Below are positions 1 through 8,785 of a DNA stretch of 51,911 bases, in pieces (the first letter of the stretch is position 1; every line of letters begins with the position of its first letter). The position numbers were made by a program, and so were the translations under genes. A model generated the notes under the pieces. The model searched no databases. It was not told the DNA's origin and saw nothing but the letters and a program-made list of their open reading frames with translations. Source of the DNA: an uncultured Acetatifactor sp. (GTDB lineage: Bacteria; Bacillota; Clostridia; Lachnospirales; Lachnospiraceae); NCBI GenBank assembly GCA_947589075.1, contig CANQBS010000010.1, positions 1-51,911 of the forward strand, given 5' to 3'.

Positions 1-771
1 CCTGGGGATATTCTCATAAAAACCGCCGCCGGTGATATGACTGCAGCCCTTTATGACAACCCCCGCATTCTTCACGGCCTTTAAAGCCTTCACATAAATC
101 TTTGTAGGAGCGAGAAGGGCATCCCCCAGGGTGGTCCCCAGCTCCTCATAATAGGTGCCCAGGCTTTCCTTCGTCATCTCAAACACCCTGCGCACCAGGG
201 AAAATCCGTTGGAATGCACGCCGGATGAGGCGATCCCGATGAGGGCGTCCCCCTCTGCAATGGAAGCGCCTGTGATCATATCCTTTTCATCCACCACCCC
301 TACTGCGAAGCCCGCCAGATCGTATTCGTCCTCCGGGTAAAAGCCCGGCATCTCCGCCGTCTCCCCTCCGATCAGGGCGGCGCCGGACTGCAGGCACCCT
401 TCTGCCACGCCCTTTACGATAGAGGCGATCTTTTCAGGATAATTCTTGCCGCAGGCAATATAATCCAGGAAAAACAGGGGTTCCCCTCCCGCGCAGGCCA
501 CATCGTTCACGCACATGGCCACACAGTCAATCCCCACCGTATCATGCCTGTCCATCAGAAAGGCAAGCTTCAGTTTTGTTCCTACGCCGTCTGTGCCGGA
601 CAACAGCACCGGCTTTTCCATCTTTTTGATCCCATCCAGGGAAAAGGCCCCTGAAAAACCTCCCAGTCCCCCCAATACCTCAGGTCTCATGGTGGCTGCC
701 ACATGCTTTTTCATCAGTTCCACCGACCTGTAACCTGCTTCTATATCGACGCCGGCATTTTTATAATCCAT
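1..771 (-). CDS. purM: Phosphoribosylformylglycinamidine cyclo-ligase, C-terminus outside window
   Basis: AIR synthetase: ATP-dependent closure of formylglycinamidine ribonucleotide to aminoimidazole ribonucleotide, step five of cytosolic purine synthesis. My translation of the minus strand starts [20 protein letters not shown] and continues through the PurM-family stretches [48 protein letters not shown] and [13 protein letters not shown]. It is open for 257 codons to the left edge, so roughly the last quarter of the protein is missing. The ATG at 769-771 is preceded by GGAGGAGAAC. It lies 31 bases after purE on the same strand, the usual pur clustering, and is probably cotranscribed with it. 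Confidence 0.95.
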   Translation of the reverse strand, partial: MDYKNAGVDIEAGYRSVELMKKHVAATMRPEVLGGLGGFSGAFSLDGIKKMEKPVLLSGTDGVGTKLKLAFLMDRHDTVGIDCVAMCVNDVACAGGEPLFFLDYIACGKNYPEKIASIVKGVAEGCLQSGAALIGGETAEMPGFYPEDEYDLAGFAVGVVDEKDMITGASIAEGDALIGIASSGVHSNGFSLVRRVFEMTKESLGTYYEELGTTLGDALLAPTKIYVKALKAVKNAGVVIKGCSHITGGGFYENIPR

Positions 772-802
772 ATTAATGTTCTCCTCCCGGATCTCTTAGT
801 AT

Positions 803-1312
803 TTAATTCTTCTGATACGCTTTATAGCCCAGTTCCTGCAGCTTCGCGTCCTTCTGCTCCACCTGGTCCTTTAACTTCCGGCTGTACTCCTTCAGCTTCC
901 GGAGAAGCGCCTCATCCGAAGTGGCCAGGATCTTCGCCGCGAGAAGCCCAGCATTGGCTCCCCCGTTAATGGCTACCGTGGCGACGGGAATGCCGGAAGG
1001 CATCTGCACGATGGAATACAGGGAATCCCTTCCTCCCAGGGAGGTGGTGTGCATGGGGATCCCGATCACAGGCATGGGAAAGATCGCCGCACACATACCC
1101 GGCAGATGGGCCGCCATGCCGGCCCCTGCAATGATCACCTTAAAGCCCTTCTCCTCGGCGCTTTTCGCATATTCAAAAAATACATCAGGCTCCCTGTGGG
1201 CGCTGATGATCCTCATCTCATAAGAAATCCCCAACTCTTCCAAAATATCCGCTGCTTTAGCCATTACGGGCATATCAGAATCGCTGCCCATTACGATACC
1301 AACCTGAGCCAT
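803..1312 (-). CDS. purE: N5-carboxyaminoimidazole ribonucleotide mutase (class I PurE)
   Basis: Moves the carboxyl group of N5-CAIR to C4, giving CAIR, in purine synthesis. At 169 residues it has class I PurE length. It opens with [17 protein letters not shown] (the GSxSD substrate loop), has the SAHREPD motif near residue 40 and [13 protein letters not shown] near residue 62. No PurK is visible here; it may lie elsewhere. AAAGGAGAAACC precedes the ATG. The AT-rich gap upstream (1313-1440) probably holds the promoter for purE-purM. Confidence 0.96.
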   Translation of the reverse strand: MAQVGIVMGSDSDMPVMAKAADILEELGISYEMRIISAHREPDVFFEYAKSAEEKGFKVIIAGAGMAAHLPGMCAAIFPMPVIGIPMHTTSLGGRDSLYSIVQMPSGIPVATVAINGGANAGLLAAKILATSDEALLRKLKEYSRKLKDQVEQKDAKLQELGYKAYQKN

Positions 1313-1332
1313 CGGTTTCTCCTTTCAAAATC

Positions 1333-1360
1333 AATATATTGTAGTAAAAATCAAAAACAA
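1333..1360 (-). promoter_or_regulatory. Candidate purE promoter
   Basis: On the minus strand TTGTTT (1355-1360) and TATATT (1333-1338) are separated by 16 bases. The surroundings are very AT-rich, so such matches are easy to find, and the implied start is only a few bases upstream of the ribosome binding site. No PurR-type operator or purine riboswitch fold was recognised in 1313-1440. Confidence 0.3.
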
Positions 1361-1440
1361 TCCCAATTTCTAGTTTACTAAACATATTGCAATCGCGCAA
1401 TACCTTTTTTTAAGAATTAAGCAATTATTAAAAAATATTT

Positions 1441-2349
1441 TCAAAAATTACCGAAATGTTCCCTGGGAAATGTTCCGGGGAAATATTCCCTGTACAGCTC
1501 CTCCCTTTTCCTGCAGTACTTCTCCCAGAGCTGTCTTTGCCCCTCGTCAAAATGGATCAGAGGATGTCCGGCCGGGATCCGGGCAGGCGCCTGTCTTCCC
1601 CCTTTCCCGTATTCCTCCAGGGCGGAATGCAGCGCCTCCAGCAGCCTTCCCGCCAGGGCCCGGTCCAGGACAAGCGCCAGATCCTCCGCATGATCATCTA
1701 TGCATTTCCTCGATATCCTGCCCGGTTCCGGTCCCAGGATGCCCGCATCACACATAACGGCAGAAGCCTCAGTATCATATACAAAAGTCCAGTCCCTGTA
1801 TAAAATGCTGGTGCACCCGGGATCTATCCGTTCTTCCAGGCAGTTCCCGGCTGCCATTTCAGCGTAATCCCAGAGAAACCAGTAAAAAATCTGACGCAGG
1901 GCATTTCTCTCCGGCAGAACCTTCCCTTCCTCCCAATCATATACAAAAGCTGTATACACTTCCACAAACAGTTCCATACGGATCAGCCGTTCCGCAGCTC
2001 CGGTTTCGCTGCAAAGGACTTCCTCCGAAAACCCGGCAAGGCTTTTCATTTCATAATACAAAAAGGACAGATGCCTTCCAATCATCCCCCCAAGCTTGTC
2101 CACCGCATATTCCGGATCAGCATAGCTGTATTCGTAAGAGCCTTCCTCCAGATCCGCCAGCAGATCATTTTCCCTGGAATTTCTCTCCGACTCCCGGGAC
2201 CTCTCTTCAACCCGCAGCAGAAAATCCGCCGTTTTCCGGAAAAAATCTTCCAGTTCCGGCAGAGGAAAGGGGGCGGCGGCGATCTCCTTCAATCTCTGCA
2301 GGACCAGAATAAATCTTTCATCCTTCGCCTCTGTTCTGTACTCTTTCAT
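1441..2349 (-). CDS. Hypothetical protein, possibly the stand-alone N-terminal domain of a clostridial aminopeptidase-like family
   Basis: 302 residues, acidic and mostly helical, no signal peptide and no membrane segment. From memory, parts resemble the long N-terminal region of Lachnospiraceae proteins annotated as M29-type leucyl aminopeptidases: ESYEYSYADPEYAVDKLG-like spacing, FLYYEMKSL, RMELFVEVYTAFVYDWEEG and IFYWFLWDYAEMA. The metal-binding aminopeptidase domain that follows in those proteins is absent, since the frame stops after residue 302 and an AT-rich gap follows. The start ATG overlaps the stop of the upstream DUF6142-like gene by 4 bases, implying translational coupling. No function is assigned; the family link is an unverified recollection. 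Confidence 0.6.
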   Translation of the reverse strand: MKEYRTEAKDERFILVLQRLKEIAAAPFPLPELEDFFRKTADFLLRVEERSRESERNSRENDLLADLEEGSYEYSYADPEYAVDKLGGMIGRHLSFLYYEMKSLAGFSEEVLCSETGAAERLIRMELFVEVYTAFVYDWEEGKVLPERNALRQIFYWFLWDYAEMAAGNCLEERIDPGCTSILYRDWTFVYDTEASAVMCDAGILGPEPGRISRKCIDDHAEDLALVLDRALAGRLLEALHSALEEYGKGGRQAPARIPAGHPLIHFDEGQRQLWEKYCRKREELYREYFPGTFPREHFGNF

Positions 2350-2666
2350 CCAAGCATCCCCGCATACAACACAAAAGCCATCCCGGTAAGCGCCAGACCG
2401 TTCAACAGGATCCCCAGCCAGGGAAACAGGCGGAACATATCCTTTTCCCTGACTGTAACCAGTCCCAGGATCAGCCCGGTCAGCGAAAAAAGCAGGATCA
2501 GCAGTCCCGTCACTCCATATTTGGACGGGATCTCTCCCGCCCTCAGGTATGACAGATAAACCACCGCTCCCAGAGAGACCAGACTGATCGCGCCAAGGAT
2601 CGTCGCCATGACCGCTTTGCTGGAATGTTTCTTTTTTGTAAAAATATACCCCTTACGCCGCGCCAC
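2346..2666 (-). CDS. Small multi-pass membrane protein, DUF6142-like
   Basis: 106 residues with a basic N-terminus (MARRKGYIFTKKKHS) and about three hydrophobic segments (near residues 18-40, 50-70 and 82-104), so probably an integral membrane protein. The start is GTG with GGGAAGAAGAAA upstream. Arrangement and sequence fit the DUF6142 family of Lachnospiraceae as I remember it; function unknown. It overlaps the downstream 302-residue gene by 4 bases (ATGA), so the two are likely made together. Confidence 0.65.
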   Translation of the reverse strand: MARRKGYIFTKKKHSSKAVMATILGAISLVSLGAVVYLSYLRAGEIPSKYGVTGLLILLFSLTGLILGLVTVREKDMFRLFPWLGILLNGLALTGMAFVLYAGMLG

Positions 2667-2694
2667 TTTCTTCTTCCCTTTCTAAACACCTTAA

Positions 2695-2720
2695 GCCGCC
2701 GGACATAAGCGTCTGGCGGC
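2695..2720 (-). other. GC-rich hairpin in the gap before the DUF6142-like gene
   Basis: GCCGCCGGAC (2695-2704) and GTCTGGCGGC (2711-2720) pair over 10 positions, one of them G-U, with a 6-base loop. No clear U-run follows on the minus strand, so it may be a weak terminator behind the 50-residue gene or an RNA processing or stability structure. Confidence 0.45.
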
Positions 2721-2817
2721 ACCCCGTTATAAATCAGATATTCTGCCTTATCACCATATCATTTTGCCTTAAAACATTTTATGGAAAAACGTTCCGGGAA
2801 AAGATCCGTCCCGGCTC

Positions 2818-2970
2818 CTAAAAAATCAATTTGGACTTCCCCGCAAGCAGTCTGGCTCCCCCAACGATCAAAAGGATCCCGCAGGTCACGCCTGTCACCA
2901 GGGTTATCACTCCCAGCACAATATTTAAAGCGCCGGAACCACTCATAATCTTATAAGTCTTCTCTTCCAT
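2818..2970 (-). CDS. Small membrane protein of unknown function, 50 residues
   Basis: A 50-residue protein starting MEEKTYKIMSGSG with a long hydrophobic stretch (residues about 13-41) and a basic end (AGKSKLIF). It may cross the membrane once or form a hairpin. A longer frame extends 13 codons upstream, but the ATG at 2968-2970 is preferred because GGAGGTG lies 4-10 bases ahead of it. It follows pyrE by about 45 bases and is probably read from the same transcript. I recognise no family with certainty. Confidence 0.6.
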   Translation of the reverse strand: MEEKTYKIMSGSGALNIVLGVITLVTGVTCGILLIVGGARLLAGKSKLIF

Positions 2971-3015
2971 CCCACACCTCCATATATTCCCGGCAAAACC
3001 GGGATCCATTCATGA

Positions 3016-3690
3016 TTATGCGCCATAAACGGCATAATATTCGTCAATTGCTGCTTTCAGGGCATCATCGATATATACCGTTCCTTTATAGGGCCTATTA
3101 TAAAGATGTTCGATCACATCTGCCATGGTTACAATGGCATGCGCGTCGAATCCGTACTTTTCCCTGATCTCCTGCAGGGCGCTGACCCTGCCTCCCAGTC
3201 CCTTTTCCATGCGGTTTAAGGAAACCATCAGTCCCCTGATCTCCACCTTCGCCTGACCCGTCAGGATCGGGAAGGTTTCTTCGATGGATTTGCCGGAGGT
3301 GGTCACATCCTCAATGATCACCACCCGATCCCCGTCTTTCAGTTTGCTGCCCAAAAGGATACCTACGTCGCCGTGATCCTTCACCTCTTTGCGGTTGGAG
3401 CAGTAACGGATCTCCTTGCCGTAAAGCTCGCTGTAGGCGATCGTTGTGGCGACGCTTAAGGGAATCCCCTTATACGCCGGCCCGAACAGCACATCAAAAT
3501 CATCTCCGTAATTATCGTGGATGGCCTTCGCATAATACTCTCCAAGCTTCTTCAGCTGAGCGCCGGTGACATAAGCCCCTGCGTTCATAAAGAAAGGAGA
3601 TTTGCGGCCGCTTTTCAGCGTAAACTCCCCAAATTTCAGCACCTGGCTGTCCACCATGAATTCGATAAATTCTTTTTTATATTGTTCCAT
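3016..3690 (-). CDS. pyrE: Orotate phosphoribosyltransferase
   Basis: Joins orotate and PRPP to give orotidine 5'-monophosphate in UMP synthesis; a cytosolic homodimer in the family. The 224-residue protein has GEFTLKSGRKSPFFMNAG near the N-terminus, the FGPAYKGIPLS segment and the PRPP-binding VVIIEDVTTSGKSIEE near residue 120. AGGAGA precedes the ATG by 10 bases. pyrF lies directly upstream on the same strand, so the products catalyse consecutive steps. The gap between the two holds a purine-rich tandem repeat. Confidence 0.96.
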   Translation of the reverse strand: MEQYKKEFIEFMVDSQVLKFGEFTLKSGRKSPFFMNAGAYVTGAQLKKLGEYYAKAIHDNYGDDFDVLFGPAYKGIPLSVATTIAYSELYGKEIRYCSNRKEVKDHGDVGILLGSKLKDGDRVVIIEDVTTSGKSIEETFPILTGQAKVEIRGLMVSLNRMEKGLGGRVSALQEIREKYGFDAHAIVTMADVIEHLYNRPYKGTVYIDDALKAAIDEYYAVYGA

Positions 3691-3739
3691 CTGACTGATC
3701 TCTCCTGCTGTTTATGATCTTTTTTCCTGCCCCTTCGTT

Positions 3740-3800
3740 CCCTTTTCTTCGGCGTCCCCTTTTTTTCGACGTCCCCTTTTCTTCGTTATCCCTTTCTTTT
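3740..3800 (-). repeat. Purine-rich tandem repeat between pyrF and pyrE
   Basis: On the plus strand three imperfect units of about 17-18 bases (CCCTTTTCTTCGGCGTC, a variant ending TCGACGTC, then CCCTTTTCTTCGTTATC) lie in the 113-base gap. On the transcribed sense strand they read as runs of GAAAAGGGGACG, that is, repeated Shine-Dalgarno-like purine blocks. Confidence 0.7.
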
Positions 3801-3803
3801 TCT

Positions 3804-4763
3804 TCAGAGGAACCTGCTTTTTGCCGCTGCAGAAGTCTGTCTTGCCGCCAGGGCATGGGCGATGTCCTCTCTCATATCCATGACAGCCGATCTGGCTGCG
3901 TCCGCATATCCTGCCTCCCCAAAACGGGCGTACTTTTCCTGCTGATAAGCCCCGATGATGCCGCGGGAGGAATTCACAATGGCCCCGAGACCGTCTTCAT
4001 TGAAGAAATGCACCAGATCCGCGCCCTTGCCGCCCTGGGCACCATAGCCCGGAACCAGAATAAAGGCTTTGGGCATGATCCTTCTCAGGATTTTCCCCTG
4101 CTCCGGATAGGTAGCGCCCACCACGGCGCCCACGTAACTGTAGCTGTCGCCCATACAGTCTGCGCCCCATTCCGCCACCTTTTCTCCCACAAGCTCATAA
4201 AGGGGCCTGCCGTCGATCAGGCGGTCCTGGAATTCGCCGCTGCTGGGATTGGAAGTCTTGACCAGCACGAAAATTCCCTTTTTTTCTTCCTTACAAACCT
4301 TGATGAAGGGCTTCACCCCATCGGAACCAAGGTACGGGTTCACGGTGGCAAAATCCTCGTCAAAGCCGTAATGCTCCTTTTCTCCAATACGGACCTTTCC
4401 AAGGTGCGCGACGGCATAGGACTCCGATGTGGAACCGATATCCCCCCGCTTCACGTCCCCGATCACGATCAAGCCTTTACTCTTACAATATTCCACCGTC
4501 TTCCGGAAAACCATAAGACCGGGAATCCCGAACTGTTCATACATGGCGATCTGGGGCTTCACTGCAGGAATGAGGTCGCAGATCGCATCCACCAGCCCCT
4601 TGTTATACTGCCAGACAGCTTCCGCCGCACCCTCCAGGGTTTCCCCAAGCTCAGCAAATGCAGCCTTTTGAAGGTACTGGGGAACCAGCTTTAAGGTAGG
4701 GTCCAGACCCACCACAATGGGGGCATTGGTCTGCTGAATCTTCTCGATCAATCGATTTATCAT
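3804..4763 (-). CDS. pyrF: Orotidine 5'-phosphate decarboxylase, long form
   Basis: Decarboxylates OMP to UMP, the last step of UMP synthesis. At 319 residues it belongs to the longer PyrF type rather than the 240-residue B. subtilis type. Visible blocks are the N-terminal IVVGLDPTL, the catalytic GLIVIGDVKRGDIGSTSE near residue 95, LVKTSNPSSGEFQD near residue 170 and LVPGYGAQGGKG near residue 230. AAGGAG lies 7 bases ahead of the ATG. The C-terminal tail (TSAAAKSRFL) runs into the repeat zone that separates it from pyrE. Confidence 0.95.
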   Translation of the reverse strand: MINRLIEKIQQTNAPIVVGLDPTLKLVPQYLQKAAFAELGETLEGAAEAVWQYNKGLVDAICDLIPAVKPQIAMYEQFGIPGLMVFRKTVEYCKSKGLIVIGDVKRGDIGSTSESYAVAHLGKVRIGEKEHYGFDEDFATVNPYLGSDGVKPFIKVCKEEKKGIFVLVKTSNPSSGEFQDRLIDGRPLYELVGEKVAEWGADCMGDSYSYVGAVVGATYPEQGKILRRIMPKAFILVPGYGAQGGKGADLVHFFNEDGLGAIVNSSRGIIGAYQQEKYARFGEAGYADAARSAVMDMREDIAHALAARQTSAAAKSRFL

Positions 4764-4838
4764 GATTATGCTCCTTCGATTTCTTTTCTAAAACCGACGC
4801 CCTCTTCCACGGATATGCGGCCTCCCGGCATCCGATAC

Positions 4839-5900
4839 CTACCTGGTGCTCAGGAACGTATACTCCCTCTGGGCGTTGGCATCGTCCGGATAGTTTTGAA
4901 GGTAAGTCTCCATAAGCACCTTCGCCCGGGTAAATTCCCCCAGATATTCATAGGCAACGATCTCATTATAGGAAAGAGACTGCTGGATCTCATTATTTTC
5001 CACCTTCATGCCCGCCTGAAATGCGTCCAGGGCCTTCTGATATTCGCCCCTCTTAAGCTCGCACAGCCCAAGCTGATTGTAAATCTCAGCGCTGTCCGTC
5101 TTCTGGGCCAGATACGCATTATAAACATTGGCGGCATAATTGTAATCTCCGGTGGCCTCATAAGCCCGTCCCAGATAAAGGTATGCTTCCGCGCCCCCGG
5201 TAGACCGGGCTTCCTCCAGAGCCGTATAAGCGTTCTGGTACTGCTCCAGATAAAAATAAATACGTCCCTTATCAAAGGCGGACATATTGCTGCCCTGGTC
5301 CAGGGCGGCTTTAAGATAGGCCTGTCCGGTTTCCCGGTGCCCATAATTGTCCAGAACCTGGAAGATCTGGATCAGGCGCTCATAATTGCGGGGCTCCATG
5401 GAAAGTACCCTGTCAAAGTCTTCCTCCGCCTGGTCCGCTTTGTTCAGGCCCATACGGACATTGCCCCGCAAAAAATATGCCTCCACTTCATCGGACTTCA
5501 TGGCGAGAATAGCGTCATAGGTAGCTTCCGCATCATTCAGCCGGCCGCACTTTGTATAAGCGGCGGCGAGGTAATAATTCACATCATAGTCCATGGACTC
5601 CACCAGACCACGGCTGAGCTTCAGCGTCTCCTCAAAACATTCCGCCGCCTGTTCGTAACTGGCAAGCCCCATATATGCAATGCCCCTGCCCCGGCTGATC
5701 TGTCTGGCGTCCTCATGATCTTCTTCCGCCTGTTCAAAGCAGTCAAGGGCAGCCTGATAATCAAGCTCCTCTATCGCCCGCATTCCCTTGCCGACATTAG
5801 GGGATGCCTTGGAACAGGCGCCGAGGAACAAGGCGGTAAGAATCGCAAAGGAAAAACATATGATAGATTTCATCCTTGTATGATTCCAATTGTACATCAT
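4839..5900 (-). CDS. Tetratricopeptide-repeat lipoprotein
   Basis: 353 residues. The N-terminus has a basic stretch, a hydrophobic core and the lipobox LGAC at about residues 26-29, so the mature protein should be lipid-anchored on the outside of the membrane. The rest is about eight or nine TPR-type helical pairs (for example EAYLYLGRAYEATGDYNYAANVYNAY would be one), which act as protein-docking scaffolds in the family. GGAG lies 6 bases before the first ATG at 5900; an internal ATG at residue 10 has poorer spacing. It sits downstream of nrdG with a 72-base gap; no functional tie to ribonucleotide reduction is evident. Confidence 0.8.
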   Translation of the reverse strand: MMYNWNHTRMKSIICFSFAILTALFLGACSKASPNVGKGMRAIEELDYQAALDCFEQAEEDHEDARQISRGRGIAYMGLASYEQAAECFEETLKLSRGLVESMDYDVNYYLAAAYTKCGRLNDAEATYDAILAMKSDEVEAYFLRGNVRMGLNKADQAEEDFDRVLSMEPRNYERLIQIFQVLDNYGHRETGQAYLKAALDQGSNMSAFDKGRIYFYLEQYQNAYTALEEARSTGGAEAYLYLGRAYEATGDYNYAANVYNAYLAQKTDSAEIYNQLGLCELKRGEYQKALDAFQAGMKVENNEIQQSLSYNEIVAYEYLGEFTRAKVLMETYLQNYPDDANAQREYTFLSTR

Positions 5901-5972
5901 CTGCGGCTCCTTCCCGCTTTATATTCAAACATACCTAAAATTGCTTACCAAAGGGAAAACCCAATCCCCTGA

Positions 5973-6503
5973 TCAAAGAATATATTCCTTCACCAGAACC
6001 GTTTCTTTTTGTCTTAAAGAGGTCTGTACATCTATGATCCTCTGATTTTCAGAGCCCCTGAAAGGGATCCTCAGATTCTTCCTGGCAGCGATAAATTCCC
6101 CGTCCACCAGGACGTCGATCAGGGAAAGCAGAGGCAGGACATCCTCTTTTCCCTCCCGGATCCAGCCGAGAAGGTCTGTATCGTAAGTATATCCCGTGTA
6201 GCACCACACATCCTTCTGGGGATACATCTTTCTCACTCTCTGCAGAAGTTCTGTCACCGTCCGGCGGTTGGCGTCCTCAAAAGGCTCGCCCCCCAAAAGG
6301 CTGATGCCCCTGATATAGCTGTGATCCAAAGCCTTCAGGATCTCTTCCTCCGTCTCCGGGGTATAAAGATCCCCATACTGGAAATCCCAGGCCTCGGCGT
6401 TAAAGCATTCGGGGCAGTGGTGGGTGCAGCCGCTTACGAAAAGAGAAACCCGCACCCCCGGTCCGTTTGCCACATCATGCTTTTTGATCGTCGCATAATT
6501 CAT
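5973..6503 (-). CDS. nrdG: Anaerobic ribonucleoside-triphosphate reductase activating protein
   Basis: Radical SAM activase that installs the glycyl radical on NrdD. The 176-residue protein has the cluster motif CTHHCPEC (C-x3-C-x2-C) at about residues 26-33, holding the 4Fe-4S cluster for S-adenosylmethionine cleavage, followed by the GGEPF stretch (ISLLGGEPFEDAN) that contacts SAM. It lies 14 bases after nrdD on the same strand, the standard two-gene arrangement, so the two are made from the nrdD promoter. Confidence 0.96.
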   Translation of the reverse strand: MNYATIKKHDVANGPGVRVSLFVSGCTHHCPECFNAEAWDFQYGDLYTPETEEEILKALDHSYIRGISLLGGEPFEDANRRTVTELLQRVRKMYPQKDVWCYTGYTYDTDLLGWIREGKEDVLPLLSLIDVLVDGEFIAARKNLRIPFRGSENQRIIDVQTSLRQKETVLVKEYIL

Positions 6504-6517
6504 AAATATAATACCCC

Positions 6518-8647
6518 CTACAGGTGCAGCACCCGGGCCTTGATCTCCTTGGTCTTGCCTGCGTTCCAGTAATTTTCTCCCAGATAACCGCAGGTTCTTC
6601 TGGTCACGTTCATCTTGGAATGATCCTTGTTATGGCACTGAGGGCACTCCCACTCCATGTCGTCGTTGATCTGGATCTCTCCGTCGTAGCCGCACACATG
6701 GCAGTAATCGGATTTGGTATTGAACTCGCCATACTGGATGTTTTCATAAATGTACCTGATCACTTCCTCAATGGCTTCCACGTTGTTGATGAGATTCGGC
6801 ACTTCCACGTAGGAAATGGCGCCGCCCAGGGACTTATTCTGGAACTCGCTTTCAAAGGAAAACTTGGTAAAGGCGTCGATGGGCTCCCGCACGTCCACAT
6901 GGTAGGAATTGGTATAATAACCCTTGTCGGTCACGTTCTCAATATCCCCGAACTTCTCTCTGTCGATCCGGGCGAAGCGGTAGCACAGGGACTCCGCCGG
7001 AGTGCCGTAGAGACTGAAGCCCAGCCTGGTCTTGGCCTTCCACTCCGCTACAGCGGCGTTTAGACGGTCCATTACCCGCATTGCGAATTCCTTGCCTTCC
7101 GGCTGGGTATGGCTGCAGCCCTTCATCAGATAAGTGGTCTCGTACAGACCGATATAGCCCAGGGACAGGGTGGAATAACCGTTTTCAAGGTACTTGTCGA
7201 TCTTTTCTCCTTTGCCGAGCCTGGCGATGGCCCCGTACTGCCAGTGGATGGGACTCACATCGGACACCACGCCCTTTAAGGATTTATGACGGCACATCAA
7301 GGCTTCATAACAGATCTGCAGACGCTCATCCATCAGTCTCCAGAACTTCTCCTCATCTCCCTTGGCAAGAATGCCGATCTGAGGAAGATTCAGGCTGACC
7401 ACGCCCTGGTTAAAGCGCCCTTCCCATTTATAATTACCGTTTTCATCCTTCCAGGGGGACAGGAAAGAACGGCAGCCCATGCAGGAAAACACCTCTCCCG
7501 CATAGTTTTCTCTCATCTTCTTGGCGGAAATGTAGTCCGGATACATCCTTTTGGCAGAGCACTGAGCCGCCAGCTTGGTCACATAATCATATTTTCCGCC
7601 CTTCAGGCAGTTGTTCTCATCCAGCACATACACCAGCTTCGGGAAAGCGGGGGTCACATATACGCCCTTCTCATTCTTGGTGCCCTGGAGCCTCTGGCGC
7701 AGGATCTCCTGGATGATCTCCACTGTCTCCTCCACATATTCATCCTGATCGTCGATATGCAGAAACAGAGTGACGAAAGGAGACTGGCCGTTGGTGGTCA
7801 TAAGGGTATTGATCTGGTACTGAATGGTCTGGACGCCGCTCCTTAACTCATCCTTCAGGCGGATCTCCACCACCTTCTTCATGGTCTCCGGATCCATCCG
7901 GTCCCCGAATTCCTCTTTCAGCTGGTTCTCAAACTTCACGCGGCTCTTGCGCAGATACTTCCCCAGATGCTTGATATTCACGGACTGACCGCCGTACTGG
8001 TTGCTGGCCACAGCCGCAATGATCTGGGTGGTTACGGTACATGCCACCTGGAAGCTCTTGGGAGACTCGATCATCTTGCCGTTAATGGAGGTTCCGTTGT
8101 CCAGCATATCCTTAATATTGATCAGGCAGCAGTTGAAAATGGGCTGGATAAAATAATCCGCGTCGTGGAAATGGATGACGCCGTTGTCGTGAGCCATGGA
8201 AATATGCTCCGGAAGAAGCAGTCTTCTGGTCACATCCCTGGAGACCTCCCCTGCGATATAATCCCGCTGGGTGGAAGCCAGTCTGGTATTCTTATTGGAA
8301 TTCTCCTCCGCCAGTTCCTTATTTTCATTGCGGATAAGCTTCAGAATAGATTCGTCAGTGGTGTTGGACTTGCGCAGAAGGCTTCTCTGATAGCGGTATA
8401 CAATATACTTTTTCGCCAGGGTATATTTATTATGCTTCACCAGATCCGCCTCGATCATGTCCTGGATCCGTTCCACCGTCAGTTTTCCGCTCTCCTGGCT
8501 CTCCACGTCCTCTAGGATCTCGTCAATGATATCCTCTGTGGCCCGCTCTTTTTCCTCCACCTCATTGTTCGCCTTGCGGATCGCAAGAATGATCTTGTCC
8601 GCTTCATAAGGCACAATACGTCCGTCTCTCTTCTGAATCTTCATCAT
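6518..8647 (-). CDS. nrdD: Anaerobic ribonucleoside-triphosphate reductase
   Basis: Class III reductase that makes deoxyribonucleotides without oxygen. The chosen start at 8645-8647 gives 709 residues beginning MMKIQKRDGR. An upstream in-frame ATG at 8674 lacks a ribosome binding site, while GGAAGAAGG lies just before the chosen one. Order: ATP-cone regulatory domain (about residues 1-90), reductase barrel, then a zinc site (CHVCGYDG and CPQCHN) and the glycyl-radical loop RTCGYLGENYW close to the C-terminus. nrdG follows. A NrdR-box-like site lies in the leader. This is the only reductase in the window, in keeping with an anaerobe. Confidence 0.96.
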   Translation of the reverse strand: MMKIQKRDGRIVPYEADKIILAIRKANNEVEEKERATEDIIDEILEDVESQESGKLTVERIQDMIEADLVKHNKYTLAKKYIVYRYQRSLLRKSNTTDESILKLIRNENKELAEENSNKNTRLASTQRDYIAGEVSRDVTRRLLLPEHISMAHDNGVIHFHDADYFIQPIFNCCLINIKDMLDNGTSINGKMIESPKSFQVACTVTTQIIAAVASNQYGGQSVNIKHLGKYLRKSRVKFENQLKEEFGDRMDPETMKKVVEIRLKDELRSGVQTIQYQINTLMTTNGQSPFVTLFLHIDDQDEYVEETVEIIQEILRQRLQGTKNEKGVYVTPAFPKLVYVLDENNCLKGGKYDYVTKLAAQCSAKRMYPDYISAKKMRENYAGEVFSCMGCRSFLSPWKDENGNYKWEGRFNQGVVSLNLPQIGILAKGDEEKFWRLMDERLQICYEALMCRHKSLKGVVSDVSPIHWQYGAIARLGKGEKIDKYLENGYSTLSLGYIGLYETTYLMKGCSHTQPEGKEFAMRVMDRLNAAVAEWKAKTRLGFSLYGTPAESLCYRFARIDREKFGDIENVTDKGYYTNSYHVDVREPIDAFTKFSFESEFQNKSLGGAISYVEVPNLINNVEAIEEVIRYIYENIQYGEFNTKSDYCHVCGYDGEIQINDDMEWECPQCHNKDHSKMNVTRRTCGYLGENYWNAGKTKEIKARVLHL

Positions 8648-8734
8648 AACCCTTCTTCCTTTCCTGACATACAATCAGGCCGCATCCAGTTTATTCCCAG
8701 ATACGGCCGCGAATTCCTACAATATCCTCATGCA

Positions 8735-8750
8735 ATACTACATCTAGTGT
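8735..8750 (-). promoter_or_regulatory. Candidate NrdR box upstream of nrdD
   Basis: Minus strand ACACTAGATGTAGTAT matches 13 of 16 positions of the NrdR consensus as I remember it (ACACWATATATWGTGT). A second half-like site, GATATTGTAG, follows at 8718-8727. It lies about 30-40 bases downstream of the predicted transcription start, where a bound repressor could block elongation. NrdR represses ribonucleotide reductase genes when dATP is high. Confidence 0.55.
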
Positions 8751-8785
8751 TTTCTGTCCCGCCTCGCATCTATATCTTGTAATTC

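Noticed and set aside
1372-1418. TATTGC/GCAATA hairpin with a T-run on the plus side
   Set aside because: There is no plus-strand gene upstream for it to terminate, and the short stem in AT-rich DNA is easily produced by chance.
3714-4694. Plus-strand 326-codon open frame opposite pyrF
   Set aside because: It is antisense to an unmistakable pyrF, has no ribosome site and shows no recognisable domain; long antisense frames are common in GC-rich coding DNA.
4815-5972. Plus-strand 385-codon frame opposite the TPR lipoprotein
   Set aside because: Shadow frame; the minus frame has a lipobox, TPRs and a ribosome site.
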